A stretch of 64,000 nt of DNA from Duganella dendranthematis (GTDB lineage Bacteria > Pseudomonadota > Gammaproteobacteria > Burkholderiales > Burkholderiaceae_D), in contig NZ_CP051684.1 in assembly GCF_012849375.1 (NCBI RefSeq), positions 1,860,001-1,924,000 on the forward strand, in the 5' to 3' direction. The translations under genes and the position numbers were made by a program. Shown here piece by piece: positions 38,493 through 47,181 of the stretch (the first letter of the stretch is position 1; every line of letters starts with the position of its first letter). The notes below the pieces were generated by a model that saw only the letters and a list, made by a program, of their open reading frames with translations, made no database searches and was not told the origin of the DNA.

Positions 38493-39761
38493 ATGAAACA
38501 TCTGATTGCCATCCTGAGTATCAGCCTTTGTTTCATGACCAATGCGGCCGAACGGCCGCCAGCTGCCGCTGATCCGTTCGCGCCGGTCGTCGTGCGCGAC
38601 CTCACCGCGCTGGCGGAGCAAGGCAATGTGGAGGCGCAATTGCAGCTTGGTCAGTTGTATCAGGCGGGGAAGCGTGTGAAGCAGGACAGCCTGCTGGCAT
38701 ACCAATGGTTTGCGAAGGCCGCAGCAGCCAACAACGCCGAAGCGCAATTAGAGCAAGGCTGGATGAACCAGTATGGGAAAGGCGTGCCGGTCAATCTTGA
38801 GCGCGCGGCCGAGTTGTATCGCGCGGCCGCCGAACAAGGCAATGCATCGGCCCAGTTTCATCTCGCACAATGCTACGTCAAAGGCACTTGCGCCAAGCAG
38901 GATTACCAGCAAGCGCTCGAATGGCTGCGCCGTTCCGCCGCAGCCCATGATTCTCGGGCTCAGAACACACTGGGTTACATGTACGATTCCGGCTATGGCG
39001 TGCAGCAGGATTACACCGAAGCGCGACGCTGGTATATGTTGTCTGCCGCTACTGGCAACAGCACTGCACTGTTCAATGTCGGCATCATGCACGAAGAAGG
39101 CAAGGGCATGCCACAGGACTATCGCCAGGCCCACATCTGGTTCGAGCGCGCGGCGCAAGCGGACGACGACACCGCGCTCGCGTGGCTGGGCAAGCATTTT
39201 GAATTGGGACAAGGCGTCGACATCGACAAAGCCAAGGCATTCTCCCTGTATATGCAGGCAGCGCAAGCCGACGATGCTTATGGACAGATGCGACTCGGCG
39301 CGGCGTACGAGGATGGTGTCGTCGTCAAAAAAGATTACACGGCGGCCGCAAAATGGCTACGCCTCGCAGCAGATCAAGGCAACGACGAAGCGCAACGACG
39401 ACTGGCGATGCTCTATCAAAGCGGTAATGCGGGGGATGTCACCGCCGAGGAATACACCAAGTACCTAAGGCAATCTATCGAACAGGGAAACCAGACTGCC
39501 GTGGCGGATTGGGGACTGCTGATGCTCAACGCAGTTACCCCAGACCACATGCACTTGGCGGAGAACGCGGTAGCGATGCTCCGGCGATCCGCAGAAAAAG
39601 GCAACGCCGTGGGCCAGATGCGGCTAGGCCGCGCTTACAGTCTTGGCTTGGGCGTGCCCAACGATTCACAACTGGCGCAGCAATGGCTACGCCGCGCGGC
39701 AGCACAAGGCAATACAGATGCCAAGGGCTTCCTGAAGAAGATTTACGATATCGATCAGTGA
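38493..39761 (+). CDS. Secreted Sel1-repeat protein
   Basis: The 422-residue product starts with a signal peptide (MKHLIAILSISLCFMTNAAE, cleavage after about residue 19). About ten Sel1 units follow from residue 45 to the end (LGQLYQAGKRVKQDSLLAYQWFAKAAA and similar). It should act in the periplasm. It begins 17 bases after ubiH, and its codon use is slightly more AT-rich than its neighbours, so it may be a later addition to the operon. It is unlike the cytoplasmic 13-unit protein at 3613, which has no signal. Partner unknown. Confidence 0.9.
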   Translation: MKHLIAILSISLCFMTNAAERPPAAADPFAPVVVRDLTALAEQGNVEAQLQLGQLYQAGKRVKQDSLLAYQWFAKAAAANNAEAQLEQGWMNQYGKGVPVNLERAAELYRAAAEQGNASAQFHLAQCYVKGTCAKQDYQQALEWLRRSAAAHDSRAQNTLGYMYDSGYGVQQDYTEARRWYMLSAATGNSTALFNVGIMHEEGKGMPQDYRQAHIWFERAAQADDDTALAWLGKHFELGQGVDIDKAKAFSLYMQAAQADDAYGQMRLGAAYEDGVVVKKDYTAAAKWLRLAADQGNDEAQRRLAMLYQSGNAGDVTAEEYTKYLRQSIEQGNQTAVADWGLLMLNAVTPDHMHLAENAVAMLRRSAEKGNAVGQMRLGRAYSLGLGVPNDSQLAQQWLRRAAAQGNTDAKGFLKKIYDIDQ

Positions 39762-40249
39762 GCCGTGTATGCGGATTCCGCCGGTTGCTGCGTCATCAGT
39801 CCAGCAGCCTGGGCGCCAAAACTTTCGTAGTCCGGCTTCATGCAGCGGACGTTCGACACCACGCGGCTGAACCGCGTGATCAGCCGGTTCGAGTTATCCA
39901 AGGCCGTCGCAAACGACCAGGTTTCGTCCCAGCAATCGCCCTGCGATGAGTCGATGGCAAAGATCACGGCATCGAAATTATATTGAACTGCCTTGAATTT
40001 TCCTGGCTTGATCTCTTTCCAACGCCGATCCTCACCCAGCGTGAAAACTTCTGCCTTTTCCCCATAAAGGTGCAGCCGCACTTTCATTCCTGCGGGTTCA
40101 TTGTGCTCCGTTGGTGGCGGCGCCCAATTCAACGTCCCCTCCCAATTCCCATCCAGGAAGTGCGGCGTCGCCGTTTCAGCATCGGCAGCGGATGCGAGTT
40201 GCATCGATGCTGCCGCCAATATCATGCATAGCAGTTTTCGCAGAATCAC
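39755..40249 (-). CDS. Small secreted protein of unknown function, coupled to pntB
   Basis: I do not recognise a family. The 164-residue product has a signal peptide (MILRKLLCMILAAASMQLASAADA). The mature part is a beta-rich sequence with FLDGNWEGTLNWAPPP near its start, resembling the opening of lipocalin-like or DUF-type secreted beta barrels. Two Cys (GDCWDET and NVRCMKP) could form a disulfide. The start is GTG at 40249, overlapping the pntB TGA in a GTGA junction, so translation is probably coupled. Met9 (40225) is an alternative. Its 3' end overlaps the convergent Sel1 gene by 7 bases. Confidence 0.7.
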   Translation of the reverse strand: MILRKLLCMILAAASMQLASAADAETATPHFLDGNWEGTLNWAPPPTEHNEPAGMKVRLHLYGEKAEVFTLGEDRRWKEIKPGKFKAVQYNFDAVIFAIDSSQGDCWDETWSFATALDNSNRLITRFSRVVSNVRCMKPDYESFGAQAAGLMTQQPAESAYTAH

Positions 40250-41724
40250 TCGACAGCCTTGACCATATCCTCGATAACCTTCTTGGCGTCGCCGAAGACC
40301 ATCATCGTGTTGGGCTGGTAGAACAGCTCATTGTCCAGACCCGCATAGCCGGACGCCATCGAACGCTTGTTGACGATGATGCTCTTGGCCTTGTACGCCT
40401 CCAGGATCGGCATGCCGGCGATCGGCGATTTCGGGTCCTTGGCGGCCGGGTTGACCACGTCGTTGGCGCCCAAAATCAGCACCACGTCGGTCTGCCCGAA
40501 TTCACCATTGATATCCTCCATCTCGAACACCTGATCGTACGGCACTTCGGCCTCCGCCAGCAGCACGTTCATATGCCCCGGCATGCGCCCCGCCACCGGG
40601 TGAATCGCATACTTCACGTTGACGCCGTTGTAGGTCAGCTTGGCCACCAGCTCCTTCAGCGCATGCTGTGCGCGCGCCACCGCCAGGCCGTAGCCCGGCA
40701 CAATGATCACGCTCTCCGCATTCGCCAGGATAAACGCCGCATCATCCGCAGAACCCGACTTGACCGGCCGCTGCTCCTGCGCGCCGCCGCCGCCCGCCTC
40801 CGCCGGCGCACCGCCAAAGCCGCCCAGGATCACATTGAAGAACGAGCGGTTCATGGCCTTACACATGATGTACGACAGGATGGCGCCCGACGATCCCACC
40901 AACGAACCGGCGATGATCAGCATCGCGTTATTCAGCGAAAAGCCGATGCCCGCCGCCGCCCAGCCGGAATAGGAGTTCAGCATCGACACCACCACCGGCA
41001 TATCGGCGCCGCCGATCGGGATGATGATCAACACGCCCAGCGCGAACGCAATCGCGGTCATGATCAGGAACGGCACCCAGGCCGGCGCGCTGCCGCTATC
41101 GGCCACAAACACCAGACCCAGGCCAACCATCAGCAGCGCCAGGATCAGATTGAGCCAATGCTGGCCCGCAAAGCTGACCGGCGCGCCCTGGAACAAACGG
41201 AATTTGTATTTGCCCGACAGCTTGCCGAACGCGATCACCGAACCTGAGAACGTAATGGCGCCGACGAAGGTACCGATAAACAGCTCGATGCGATTACCGA
41301 ACGGCAGCGGCTCGCCTGCCGGCACAATGCCAAACGCATGCGGCTCAGATACCGCAGCCACCGCGATACACACCGCCGCCAGACCAATCAGCGAGTGCAT
41401 CGCCGCCACCAGCTCCGGCATCTTGGTCATCTCGACCTTCTTGGCCAGCACCGCGCCGATGCCGCCGCCGACGATCACGCCGATCGCCACCAGCCCCAGT
41501 CCCAGGCCGCTGCCGTGGCCCGCCGCTGCCGCAGCCGCAGCTTCCGACTGCAGCTTGAGGATCAGCGCAATGGTCGTCACAAACGCAATCGCCATCCCCG
41601 ACATGCCGAACGCATTGCCGGTGCGCGCGGTAGCCGGCGACGACAAGCCTTTCAGCGCCTGGATAAAGCACACCGATGCGATCAGGTACAGCATCGTCAC
41701 CAGATTCATGGAGATGAAGCTCAT
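40246..41724 (-). CDS. pntB: NAD(P) transhydrogenase subunit beta
   Basis: PntB couples proton entry to hydride transfer from NADH to NADP+. The 492-residue product has about eight to nine membrane helices (residues 1-290). The cytoplasmic NADP-binding domain III (about 315-492) has VIIVPGYGLAVARAQ, IHPVAGRMPGHMNVLLAEA and LILGANDVVNPAA. It overlaps pntAB by 4 bases and the downstream small secreted gene by 4 bases. Confidence 0.97.
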   Translation of the reverse strand: MSFISMNLVTMLYLIASVCFIQALKGLSSPATARTGNAFGMSGMAIAFVTTIALILKLQSEAAAAAAAGHGSGLGLGLVAIGVIVGGGIGAVLAKKVEMTKMPELVAAMHSLIGLAAVCIAVAAVSEPHAFGIVPAGEPLPFGNRIELFIGTFVGAITFSGSVIAFGKLSGKYKFRLFQGAPVSFAGQHWLNLILALLMVGLGLVFVADSGSAPAWVPFLIMTAIAFALGVLIIIPIGGADMPVVVSMLNSYSGWAAAGIGFSLNNAMLIIAGSLVGSSGAILSYIMCKAMNRSFFNVILGGFGGAPAEAGGGGAQEQRPVKSGSADDAAFILANAESVIIVPGYGLAVARAQHALKELVAKLTYNGVNVKYAIHPVAGRMPGHMNVLLAEAEVPYDQVFEMEDINGEFGQTDVVLILGANDVVNPAAKDPKSPIAGMPILEAYKAKSIIVNKRSMASGYAGLDNELFYQPNTMMVFGDAKKVIEDMVKAVE

Positions 41725-42035
41725 GCTTTATCTCCTTGTTTGGCTTTTGGTTCCTTCTTCTTGAACATCTCCAGCATGCGCTGCGTGACCAGGAATCCGC
41801 CGAATACATTGACGGCGGCCAGCGCCACCGCCACCGTGCCGGCGATCTGCCCGACCAGTCCTTCGGTGAGCGAGGCCGCCAGCATGGCGCCGACGATGAT
41901 GATGGCCGATACCGCATTGGTGACCGCCATCAGCGGCGTATGCAGCGCCGGCGTCACGGTCCAGACCACGTGGTAGCCGACGTAAATGGCCAGGACAAAA
42001 ATAATCAGATTAATAATGGTGTGGCTGACTTCCAT
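41721..42035 (-). CDS. pntAB: NAD(P) transhydrogenase subunit alpha, membrane part
   Basis: The 104-residue product has three membrane helices (about 8-28, 35-58 and 65-88) with the PntA membrane-domain signature YHVVWTVTPALHTPLMAVTNAVSAII. The Escherichia coli PntA is one chain; here it is split into a soluble part (42050-43162) and this membrane part, as in Rhodospirillum. It follows pntAA by 14 bases and overlaps pntB by 4. Confidence 0.96.
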   Translation of the reverse strand: MEVSHTIINLIIFVLAIYVGYHVVWTVTPALHTPLMAVTNAVSAIIIVGAMLAASLTEGLVGQIAGTVAVALAAVNVFGGFLVTQRMLEMFKKKEPKAKQGDKA

Positions 42036-42049
42036 AGTGTCTCCCCGGT

Positions 42050-43162
42050 TTATTTGCGCAGCAATTCGCCGCCGCTGCTCAGCAGCGTGGCCTTGATGAT
42101 CTCGTCCTCGCGGTCAATCACCAGCTTGTCTTCCTTGTCGATGATCAGCTTGAGGAAGTCCAGCACATTGCGCGCGTACAGCGCCGAAGCATCGGCCGCC
42201 ACCAGCGTCGCCAGATCCGGCTCGCCGACGATATGCACACCATGCTTGACCACCGTTTTGTTCAGCTCCGACAGCGGGCAGTTGCCGCCTTGCGACACGG
42301 CCAGGTCGACGATCACGGAACCCGGTTTCATCGCCCTCACCGTTTCTTCGGAAATCAGCACCGGCGCCGGACGGCCCGGAATCAGCGCGGTGGTGATGAT
42401 GATGTCGGCCAGCTTGGCGCGTTCGTGCACCAGTTCGGACTGGCGGCGCATCCAGTCGGCTGGCATCGGCCGCGCGTAGCCGCCCACGCCCTGGGCGATT
42501 TGCTTCTCTTCGTCGGTCAGATACGGCACGTCGATGAACTTGGCGCCCAGCGACTCCACCTGCTCCTTGACCGGCGGCCGCACGTCGGACGCCTCGATCA
42601 CCGCGCCGAGACGCTTGGCGGTGGCAATCGCCTGCAAGCCGGCCACGCCGACGCCCATGATCAGCACCCGCGCCGCCTTCACCGTGCCGGCCGCCGTCAT
42701 CAGCATCGGCATGAAGCGCTGATACAGATTGGCCGCCACCATCACCGCCTTGTAGCCGGCGATGTTGGCCTGCGACGACAGCACGTCCATCGACTGCGCG
42801 CGCGTGATGCGCGGCACGGCTTCCAGCGCAAACGCCTGCAGCCCGGCCGCCGCCATGGCGGCGTTGTTGTCTGCATCAAAGGGGTTGAGCATGCCGATCA
42901 CCACCGTGCCCGGCTTGATCTGCGCCCGTTCCTCGGCATTCGGGGCACGCACCTTGAGAATCACTTCGGCCGACCAGACCTCGCTGGCAGGCACGATTTG
43001 TGCACCAGCTGCAACATAGGCGTCGTCGGTGACGGAGGCGGCCAGGCCGGCGCCGGCCTGCACCAGGATCTGGTGCTTCGCGGCAAGTTTTTTGACGGTC
43101 TCCGGGGTGGCTGCTACCCGGGTCTCCCCCGGCCGTGTTTCGGCCGGTACGCTTATTCTCAT
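42050..43162 (-). CDS. pntAA: NAD(P) transhydrogenase subunit alpha, soluble NAD-binding part
   Basis: The 370-residue product is the NAD(H)-binding domain I, related to alanine dehydrogenase. It shows the N-terminal RISVPAETRPGETRVAATPETV, the Rossmann motif VLIMGVGVAGLQAIATAKRLGA, and the mobile loop region YLTDEEKQIAQGVGGYAR. It is the first gene of pntAA-pntAB-pntB. The 221-base upstream gap, shared with the divergent nudJ, carries an 8-base dyad at 43242. Confidence 0.97.
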   Translation of the reverse strand: MRISVPAETRPGETRVAATPETVKKLAAKHQILVQAGAGLAASVTDDAYVAAGAQIVPASEVWSAEVILKVRAPNAEERAQIKPGTVVIGMLNPFDADNNAAMAAAGLQAFALEAVPRITRAQSMDVLSSQANIAGYKAVMVAANLYQRFMPMLMTAAGTVKAARVLIMGVGVAGLQAIATAKRLGAVIEASDVRPPVKEQVESLGAKFIDVPYLTDEEKQIAQGVGGYARPMPADWMRRQSELVHERAKLADIIITTALIPGRPAPVLISEETVRAMKPGSVIVDLAVSQGGNCPLSELNKTVVKHGVHIVGEPDLATLVAADASALYARNVLDFLKLIIDKEDKLVIDREDEIIKATLLSSGGELLRK

Positions 43163-43241
43163 GGTGCCTCCATTCGATTAATAAACTGACTACAATCTAA
43201 CATGGAACTTTGGGCGGAGCGCCCCTCATTTGGGCACAATC

Positions 43242-43264
43242 ATAAGGAACAATGCATTCCTTAT
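43242..43264. promoter_or_regulatory. Perfect inverted repeat between pntAA and nudJ
   Basis: ATAAGGAA and TTCCTTAT flank CAATGCA, an 8-base perfect dyad in an AT-rich gap between divergent genes. It lies 80 bases upstream of pntAA and 120 bases upstream of nudJ. The form suits a repressor or activator site; the protein is unknown. A smaller hairpin, GGGCG-GAG-CGCCC, lies nearby at 43212-43224. Confidence 0.45.
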
Positions 43265-43383
43265 ACATAATGGTTTCGTCAATTCAAGTATAACTATTTG
43301 TCATTAATTACCCGCTAAATTTGTTCCAGCGCAAACCAAAAGCCCGGAACAAGCTAAAATGTCGGCTCTTTCAAGGATGACTC

Positions 43384-43884
43384 ATGCCGCGTATCTGGAA
43401 ACCCTCTGTTACTGTTGCCGCAATTGTCGAAAAAGATGGCAAGTTCTTGCTGATCGAAGAAGAGACCAGCGATGGCATCCGCATCAACCAGCCTGCCGGT
43501 CATCTCGACCCGTATGAATCGCTACAGCAGGCCGTGATCCGTGAAACGCTGGAGGAAACCGCCTACGACTTCACGCCGACCGCGCTGGTGGGCATGTATA
43601 TGTCGCGCTACACCTCCAACCGCACCGGCGAGGAAGTGACGTATCTGCGCTTCACCTTCTGCGGCTATCCCGGCGAAAAGCATGACCGCCCGCTGGACGA
43701 AGGCATCCTGCGCACCATGTGGCTGACGCGCGACGAACTGGCCGCCTGCGCCGACCGTCACCGCAGCCCGACGGTGCTGCAATGCGTCGACGAATATCTG
43801 GAGGGCCGCCGCGCCCCCTGGAACTGGTACAAACACATGCTTCCGTCTACAAGGAAGCGATTAGCACTGCGAATGGATAAGTAA
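43384..43884 (+). CDS. nudJ: NUDIX hydrolase, NudJ-like
   Basis: The 166-residue product has the Nudix box [25 protein letters not shown] (metal-binding REXXEE core intact; a Thr takes the place of the final Gly). It begins with [22 protein letters not shown], typical of NudJ, which hydrolyses nucleoside tri- and diphosphates and thiamine-phosphate precursors. Its TAA overlaps the mnmA ATG by one base (TAATG), the same nudJ-mnmA order as Escherichia coli. Confidence 0.9.
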   Translation: MPRIWKPSVTVAAIVEKDGKFLLIEEETSDGIRINQPAGHLDPYESLQQAVIRETLEETAYDFTPTALVGMYMSRYTSNRTGEEVTYLRFTFCGYPGEKHDRPLDEGILRTMWLTRDELAACADRHRSPTVLQCVDEYLEGRRAPWNWYKHMLPSTRKRLALRMDK

Positions 43885-44984
43885 TGAGTAACGGGTCGGG
43901 CAAAAAAAGAGTCGTCATCGGCATGTCGGGCGGGGTGGATTCCTCGGTCTCGGCGTGGCTGCTGAAGGAACAGGGTTACGACGTGGTCGGCCTGTTCATG
44001 AAGAACTGGGAAGACGATGACGACTCCGAATACTGCTCGACGCGCCAGGACTGGATCGACGCCGCCTCGGTGGCCGATGTGGTGGGCGTGGATATCGAAG
44101 CGGTCAACTTCGCCAGCGAATACAAGGACCGCGTGTTCGCCGACTTCCTGCGCGAATACCAGGCCGGCCGCACGCCGAACCCGGATGTGCTGTGCAACGC
44201 CGAAATCAAATTCAAGGCCTTCCTCGACCACGCGATGACGCTGGGCGCGGATCTGATCGCCACCGGCCACTATGCGCGCGTGCGCCACGACGGCGGTAAG
44301 AGCGAGCTGCTGAAGGCAATCGATCACACCAAGGACCAGAGCTACTTCCTGCACCGTTTAAACCAAGCGCAGTTGTCGAAGACGCTGTTCCCGCTGGGCG
44401 AAATCCCGAAAACCGAAGTGCGCAAGATCGCCGAGAAACTCAAGCTGCCGAATGCGGCCAAGAAGGATTCGACCGGCATCTGCTTCATCGGCGAGCGGCC
44501 GTTCCGCGAGTTCCTGAACCGCTACCTGTCGTACAAACCGGGCCCGATGATGACGCCGGAGGGCAAGGTGGTGGGCGAGCACGTGGGCCTGTCGTTCTAC
44601 ACGCTCGGCCAGCGCAAGGGCATCGGCGTCGGCGGCATGAAGGAGTACAAGAATCCGGATGGCAGCAGCGATGCCTGGTATGTGGCGAAGAAGGATATCG
44701 TCAACAACGTGCTGTACATCGTGCAGGGCCATGACCATCCGTGGCTGCTGTCGCCGGCGCTGCGCGCCGACCAGGCCAGCTGGGTGGCGGGCGAGGCGCC
44801 AGAAGCGCGTGCGCTGTCAGCCAAGACCCGCTATCGCCAGGCCGATGTAGCGTGCGAAATCGCGCCGGAAGGCGCATCGGATTTCGCGTTGAAGTTCATG
44901 GAAGCCCAGTGGGCCGTCACGCCCGGCCAGTCGGCCGTACTGTATGACGGCGACGTCTGCCTGGGCGGTGGCATCATTGCCTGA
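43884..44984 (+). CDS. mnmA: tRNA-specific 2-thiouridylase MnmA
   Basis: MnmA inserts sulfur at C2 of wobble uridine 34 in tRNAs for Lys, Glu and Gln. The 366-residue product has the PP-loop [15 protein letters not shown] and the catalytic Cys pair in [13 protein letters not shown] and [12 protein letters not shown]. The tRNA-binding motif region DQSYFLHRL is also present. It is coupled to nudJ and followed by palindrome copy D. Confidence 0.98.
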   Translation: MSNGSGKKRVVIGMSGGVDSSVSAWLLKEQGYDVVGLFMKNWEDDDDSEYCSTRQDWIDAASVADVVGVDIEAVNFASEYKDRVFADFLREYQAGRTPNPDVLCNAEIKFKAFLDHAMTLGADLIATGHYARVRHDGGKSELLKAIDHTKDQSYFLHRLNQAQLSKTLFPLGEIPKTEVRKIAEKLKLPNAAKKDSTGICFIGERPFREFLNRYLSYKPGPMMTPEGKVVGEHVGLSFYTLGQRKGIGVGGMKEYKNPDGSSDAWYVAKKDIVNNVLYIVQGHDHPWLLSPALRADQASWVAGEAPEARALSAKTRYRQADVACEIAPEGASDFALKFMEAQWAVTPGQSAVLYDGDVCLGGGIIA

Positions 44985-44994
44985 ACCCGCACGC

Positions 44995-45024
44995 GGGGTC
45001 TGACCCCGCACGGGGTCAGACCCC
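44995..45024. repeat. Dispersed palindromic repeat, copy D
   Basis: The core is identical to copy A: GGGGTCTGACCCC and GGGGTCAGACCCC around GCAC. The flanks differ from copies A and B (a GAACCCG leader and a GGCCGCAGGCCCCGGGTT tail). It lies between the convergent mnmA and degenerate receiver genes, 10 bases after the mnmA stop, where it could serve as a bidirectional transcript end. Confidence 0.9.
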
Positions 45025-45045
45025 TGACGGCCGCAGGCCCCGGGT

Positions 45046-45486
45046 TTAAGGAGCAGCTGGCTCTCCGCCCTCCGCCGGCGGAGTATCGCCGGCAGCTTTT
45101 TCCATCGCCGCGCGCTGGCGCTTGACCATCGCGATCACCACATTCCGTATCGTATTCAGCACCGTATCGGCCTTGAACGGCTTGACGATAAAGCCGCTCA
45201 CGCCCATCGCATGCGCCGCCTGAATAGTGGCCGCATCCAGCTCGCTGGACACCATGAAGATCAAGGTCTTCGGCCAGTTGGTGCGGATTTCGCGAATCGC
45301 CTCATCCTCTTTTTCAATCTGCTCGCGGGCCACGCACACAATGTGCGGGTGGTGCTTGATCAGTTGCACCATGGCGCTGGCGCAGGTGTGGGTCGCGCCG
45401 ACCACGTCGTAGCCGCCGTCCAGCAGCACCGTGTTGAGCAGGCCGCGCGCCACGGCGCTAGGGTCGATAATGACTGCTTTTAACAT
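45046..45486 (-). CDS. Degenerate CheY-like receiver protein
   Basis: The 146-residue product (ATG at 45486) has a receiver fold: MLKAVIIDPSAVARGLLNTVL, strand and loop PHIVCVAREQ, strand LIFMVSS and the conserved Lys in GFIVKPF. The phospho-accepting Asp, expected where the sequence reads CVAREQ, is replaced by Ala, and only one acidic residue remains in the first loop (IIDPS). It therefore cannot be phosphorylated in the usual way. A charged Ala/Pro-rich tail follows. It is 13 bases after the exonuclease gene. A longer upstream reading to 45540 is disfavoured because it lacks the receiver's normal start. Confidence 0.85.
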   Translation of the reverse strand: MLKAVIIDPSAVARGLLNTVLLDGGYDVVGATHTCASAMVQLIKHHPHIVCVAREQIEKEDEAIREIRTNWPKTLIFMVSSELDAATIQAAHAMGVSGFIVKPFKADTVLNTIRNVVIAMVKRQRAAMEKAAGDTPPAEGGEPAAP

Positions 45487-45499
45487 CTTGCAAACCTTG

Positions 45500-46276
45500 T
45501 TATAAATGGGACCAGGCCAGCATGTTCCACGTAACGCCAACCCGCACGTCCGTTTTCAACGCCACCAGTTGTCGAGAAAGATACAGCATTTCACGTTCTT
45601 TTCGTAGCGTTTCCCCCAAGGAATCTTTAAGAATCCCCGCGCCGGCCATGATGGCGTCCAGAGTGCCGTATGTACGCAACAGTTTGGCGGCGGTTTTGAC
45701 GCCCACTTTGGACACGCCGGGGATCGAATCGGTGACATCGCCCATCAGCGCCAGCAGGTCCGGCAGCTGCTCGGCCGGCACGCCCCACTTCTTTTCGACC
45801 CAGGCGTGGTCGTGCCATTCGCTCTTGAAATGGTCCCACACGCGGGCGCCATGGGCGATCAGGCCATGCAGGTCTTTGTCGGTAGAGGCGATGGTGGCTT
45901 CGCCGCGGCCCTCGGCCAGCCAGCGCAGCACCACGGTGCCGATCACATCGTCGGCCTCGACTTCGGGCACCGACACCACGTGCATACCGAAGCCGCGCAG
46001 CTTGTCGTAGAAGGCCGGCAGCGCCTCGCGCAGCGGCGACGGCATCGGCGCGCGGCCTTCGCGGTAGCCGGCGTACAAATCGTGGCGCCAGGTGTTGCCG
46101 CCGAAATCAAAGGCCGGCAACAGGTGGGAGGGTTCGTGGTCGTTGACCAGCGTGCGCAGCGAAGACAGCGCGTGGCGCAGCGCGATGTCGGCCTTTTCGG
46201 GGCTATCAGGTTCGGGACTGGCTTCGTAGACGCGGCGCACAATATTGAGGCCGTCGATGGCAAGGAGTCTACCCAT
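45500..46276 (-). CDS. 5'-3' exonuclease/flap endonuclease, Xni-like
   Basis: The 258-residue product is the FEN/PIN-fold nuclease found alone or as the N-terminal domain of DNA polymerase I. It has LLAIDGLNIVRR, the metal-binding EVEADDVIGT and STDKDLHGL, and the H3TH region GVPAEQLPDLLALMGDVTDSIPGVSKVGVKTAAKLL. The length fits Xni (ExoIX)-type proteins. It starts at 46276, with 46288 possible. It is followed by the degenerate receiver gene; a shared function is not evident. Confidence 0.9.
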   Translation of the reverse strand: MGRLLAIDGLNIVRRVYEASPEPDSPEKADIALRHALSSLRTLVNDHEPSHLLPAFDFGGNTWRHDLYAGYREGRAPMPSPLREALPAFYDKLRGFGMHVVSVPEVEADDVIGTVVLRWLAEGRGEATIASTDKDLHGLIAHGARVWDHFKSEWHDHAWVEKKWGVPAEQLPDLLALMGDVTDSIPGVSKVGVKTAAKLLRTYGTLDAIMAGAGILKDSLGETLRKEREMLYLSRQLVALKTDVRVGVTWNMLAWSHL

Positions 46277-46357
46277 GTTCAACTTCATCCGGGCTTTGAT
46301 CAAGCCGCCATTCTACCCGACTGGACTGATGCGGCGGCATGCGCCGCATCAAGAAGC

Positions 46358-47029
46358 TTACTTCAGCAGTTCATATGGACCGCCGCGTTCGAGGGCGCGC
46401 TGGAAGGCCGGGCGGCTGTGGATGCGTTTCAGGAAGGCTGCCAGCTTGGGACGCGACTCGTCCAGGCCGCCGCGCGCGGAGGCGGCTTCCAGCGGGAAGC
46501 TCATCTGAATGTCGGCGGCCGTGAACTCGCTGCCGGCGAACCATTCACTCTTGCCCAACTCGGCTTCGAGGTAATCCAGGTGGGTGGCAATCTGCGGCAG
46601 GATGTAGCTGCCCTTGACCTTCTGCGCAATGCCGCGCGCGATCGGCTTGACGAAGAACGGCGCCGGACTGGTCTCGACCCGGTCGAAGATCAGCTTCATC
46701 AGCAGCGGCGCCATTGCCGAGCCTTCCGCGTAGTGCAGGAAATAGGTCCAGCGACGGCGCTCTTCGGTCCCGGCCGGCGGGATCAGGCGACCATTGCCAT
46801 AGGTGTCGATCAGGTATTCGGCGATCGCGCCAGACTCGGCCACGACGACGCCGTTATCGCTGATCACCGGCGACTTGCCCAGCGGATGGATCTTCTTCAA
46901 TTCCGGCGGCGCCAGCATGGTCTTCGGATCGCGCTGGTAGCGCACGATCTCGTACTCCAGGCCCAGTTCCTCCAGCAACCACAACACCCGCTGCGAGCGC
47001 GAATTATTCAAGTGATGAACGACGATCAT
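46358..47029 (-). CDS. Glutathione S-transferase family protein
   Basis: The 223-residue product has an N-terminal thioredoxin-like domain (IVVHHLNNSRSQRVLWLLEELGLEYEIV, with GKSPVISDNGVVVAESGAI supplying the cis-Pro and glutathione contact) and a helical C-terminal domain. The Ser at position 10-12 is the likely catalytic residue. It belongs to the broad beta/theta-like bacterial GSTs; the substrate is unknown. A GGGATAAG site precedes the ATG. Confidence 0.92.
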   Translation of the reverse strand: MIVVHHLNNSRSQRVLWLLEELGLEYEIVRYQRDPKTMLAPPELKKIHPLGKSPVISDNGVVVAESGAIAEYLIDTYGNGRLIPPAGTEERRRWTYFLHYAEGSAMAPLLMKLIFDRVETSPAPFFVKPIARGIAQKVKGSYILPQIATHLDYLEAELGKSEWFAGSEFTAADIQMSFPLEAASARGGLDESRPKLAAFLKRIHSRPAFQRALERGGPYELLK

Positions 47030-47181
47030 GTGACTTATCCCGAGAAAAAAGAACGGCCGTGCGCCGTAACGCCGCTAGCTTAGCACTAACCGCGCCGACA
47101 CGGGCCTCCCCCTGATCGGGATGGATTCCTACGAGAAACAGCAGTACACTCGACAGCTCCACAGCCGCCGCCGGAGTATTC

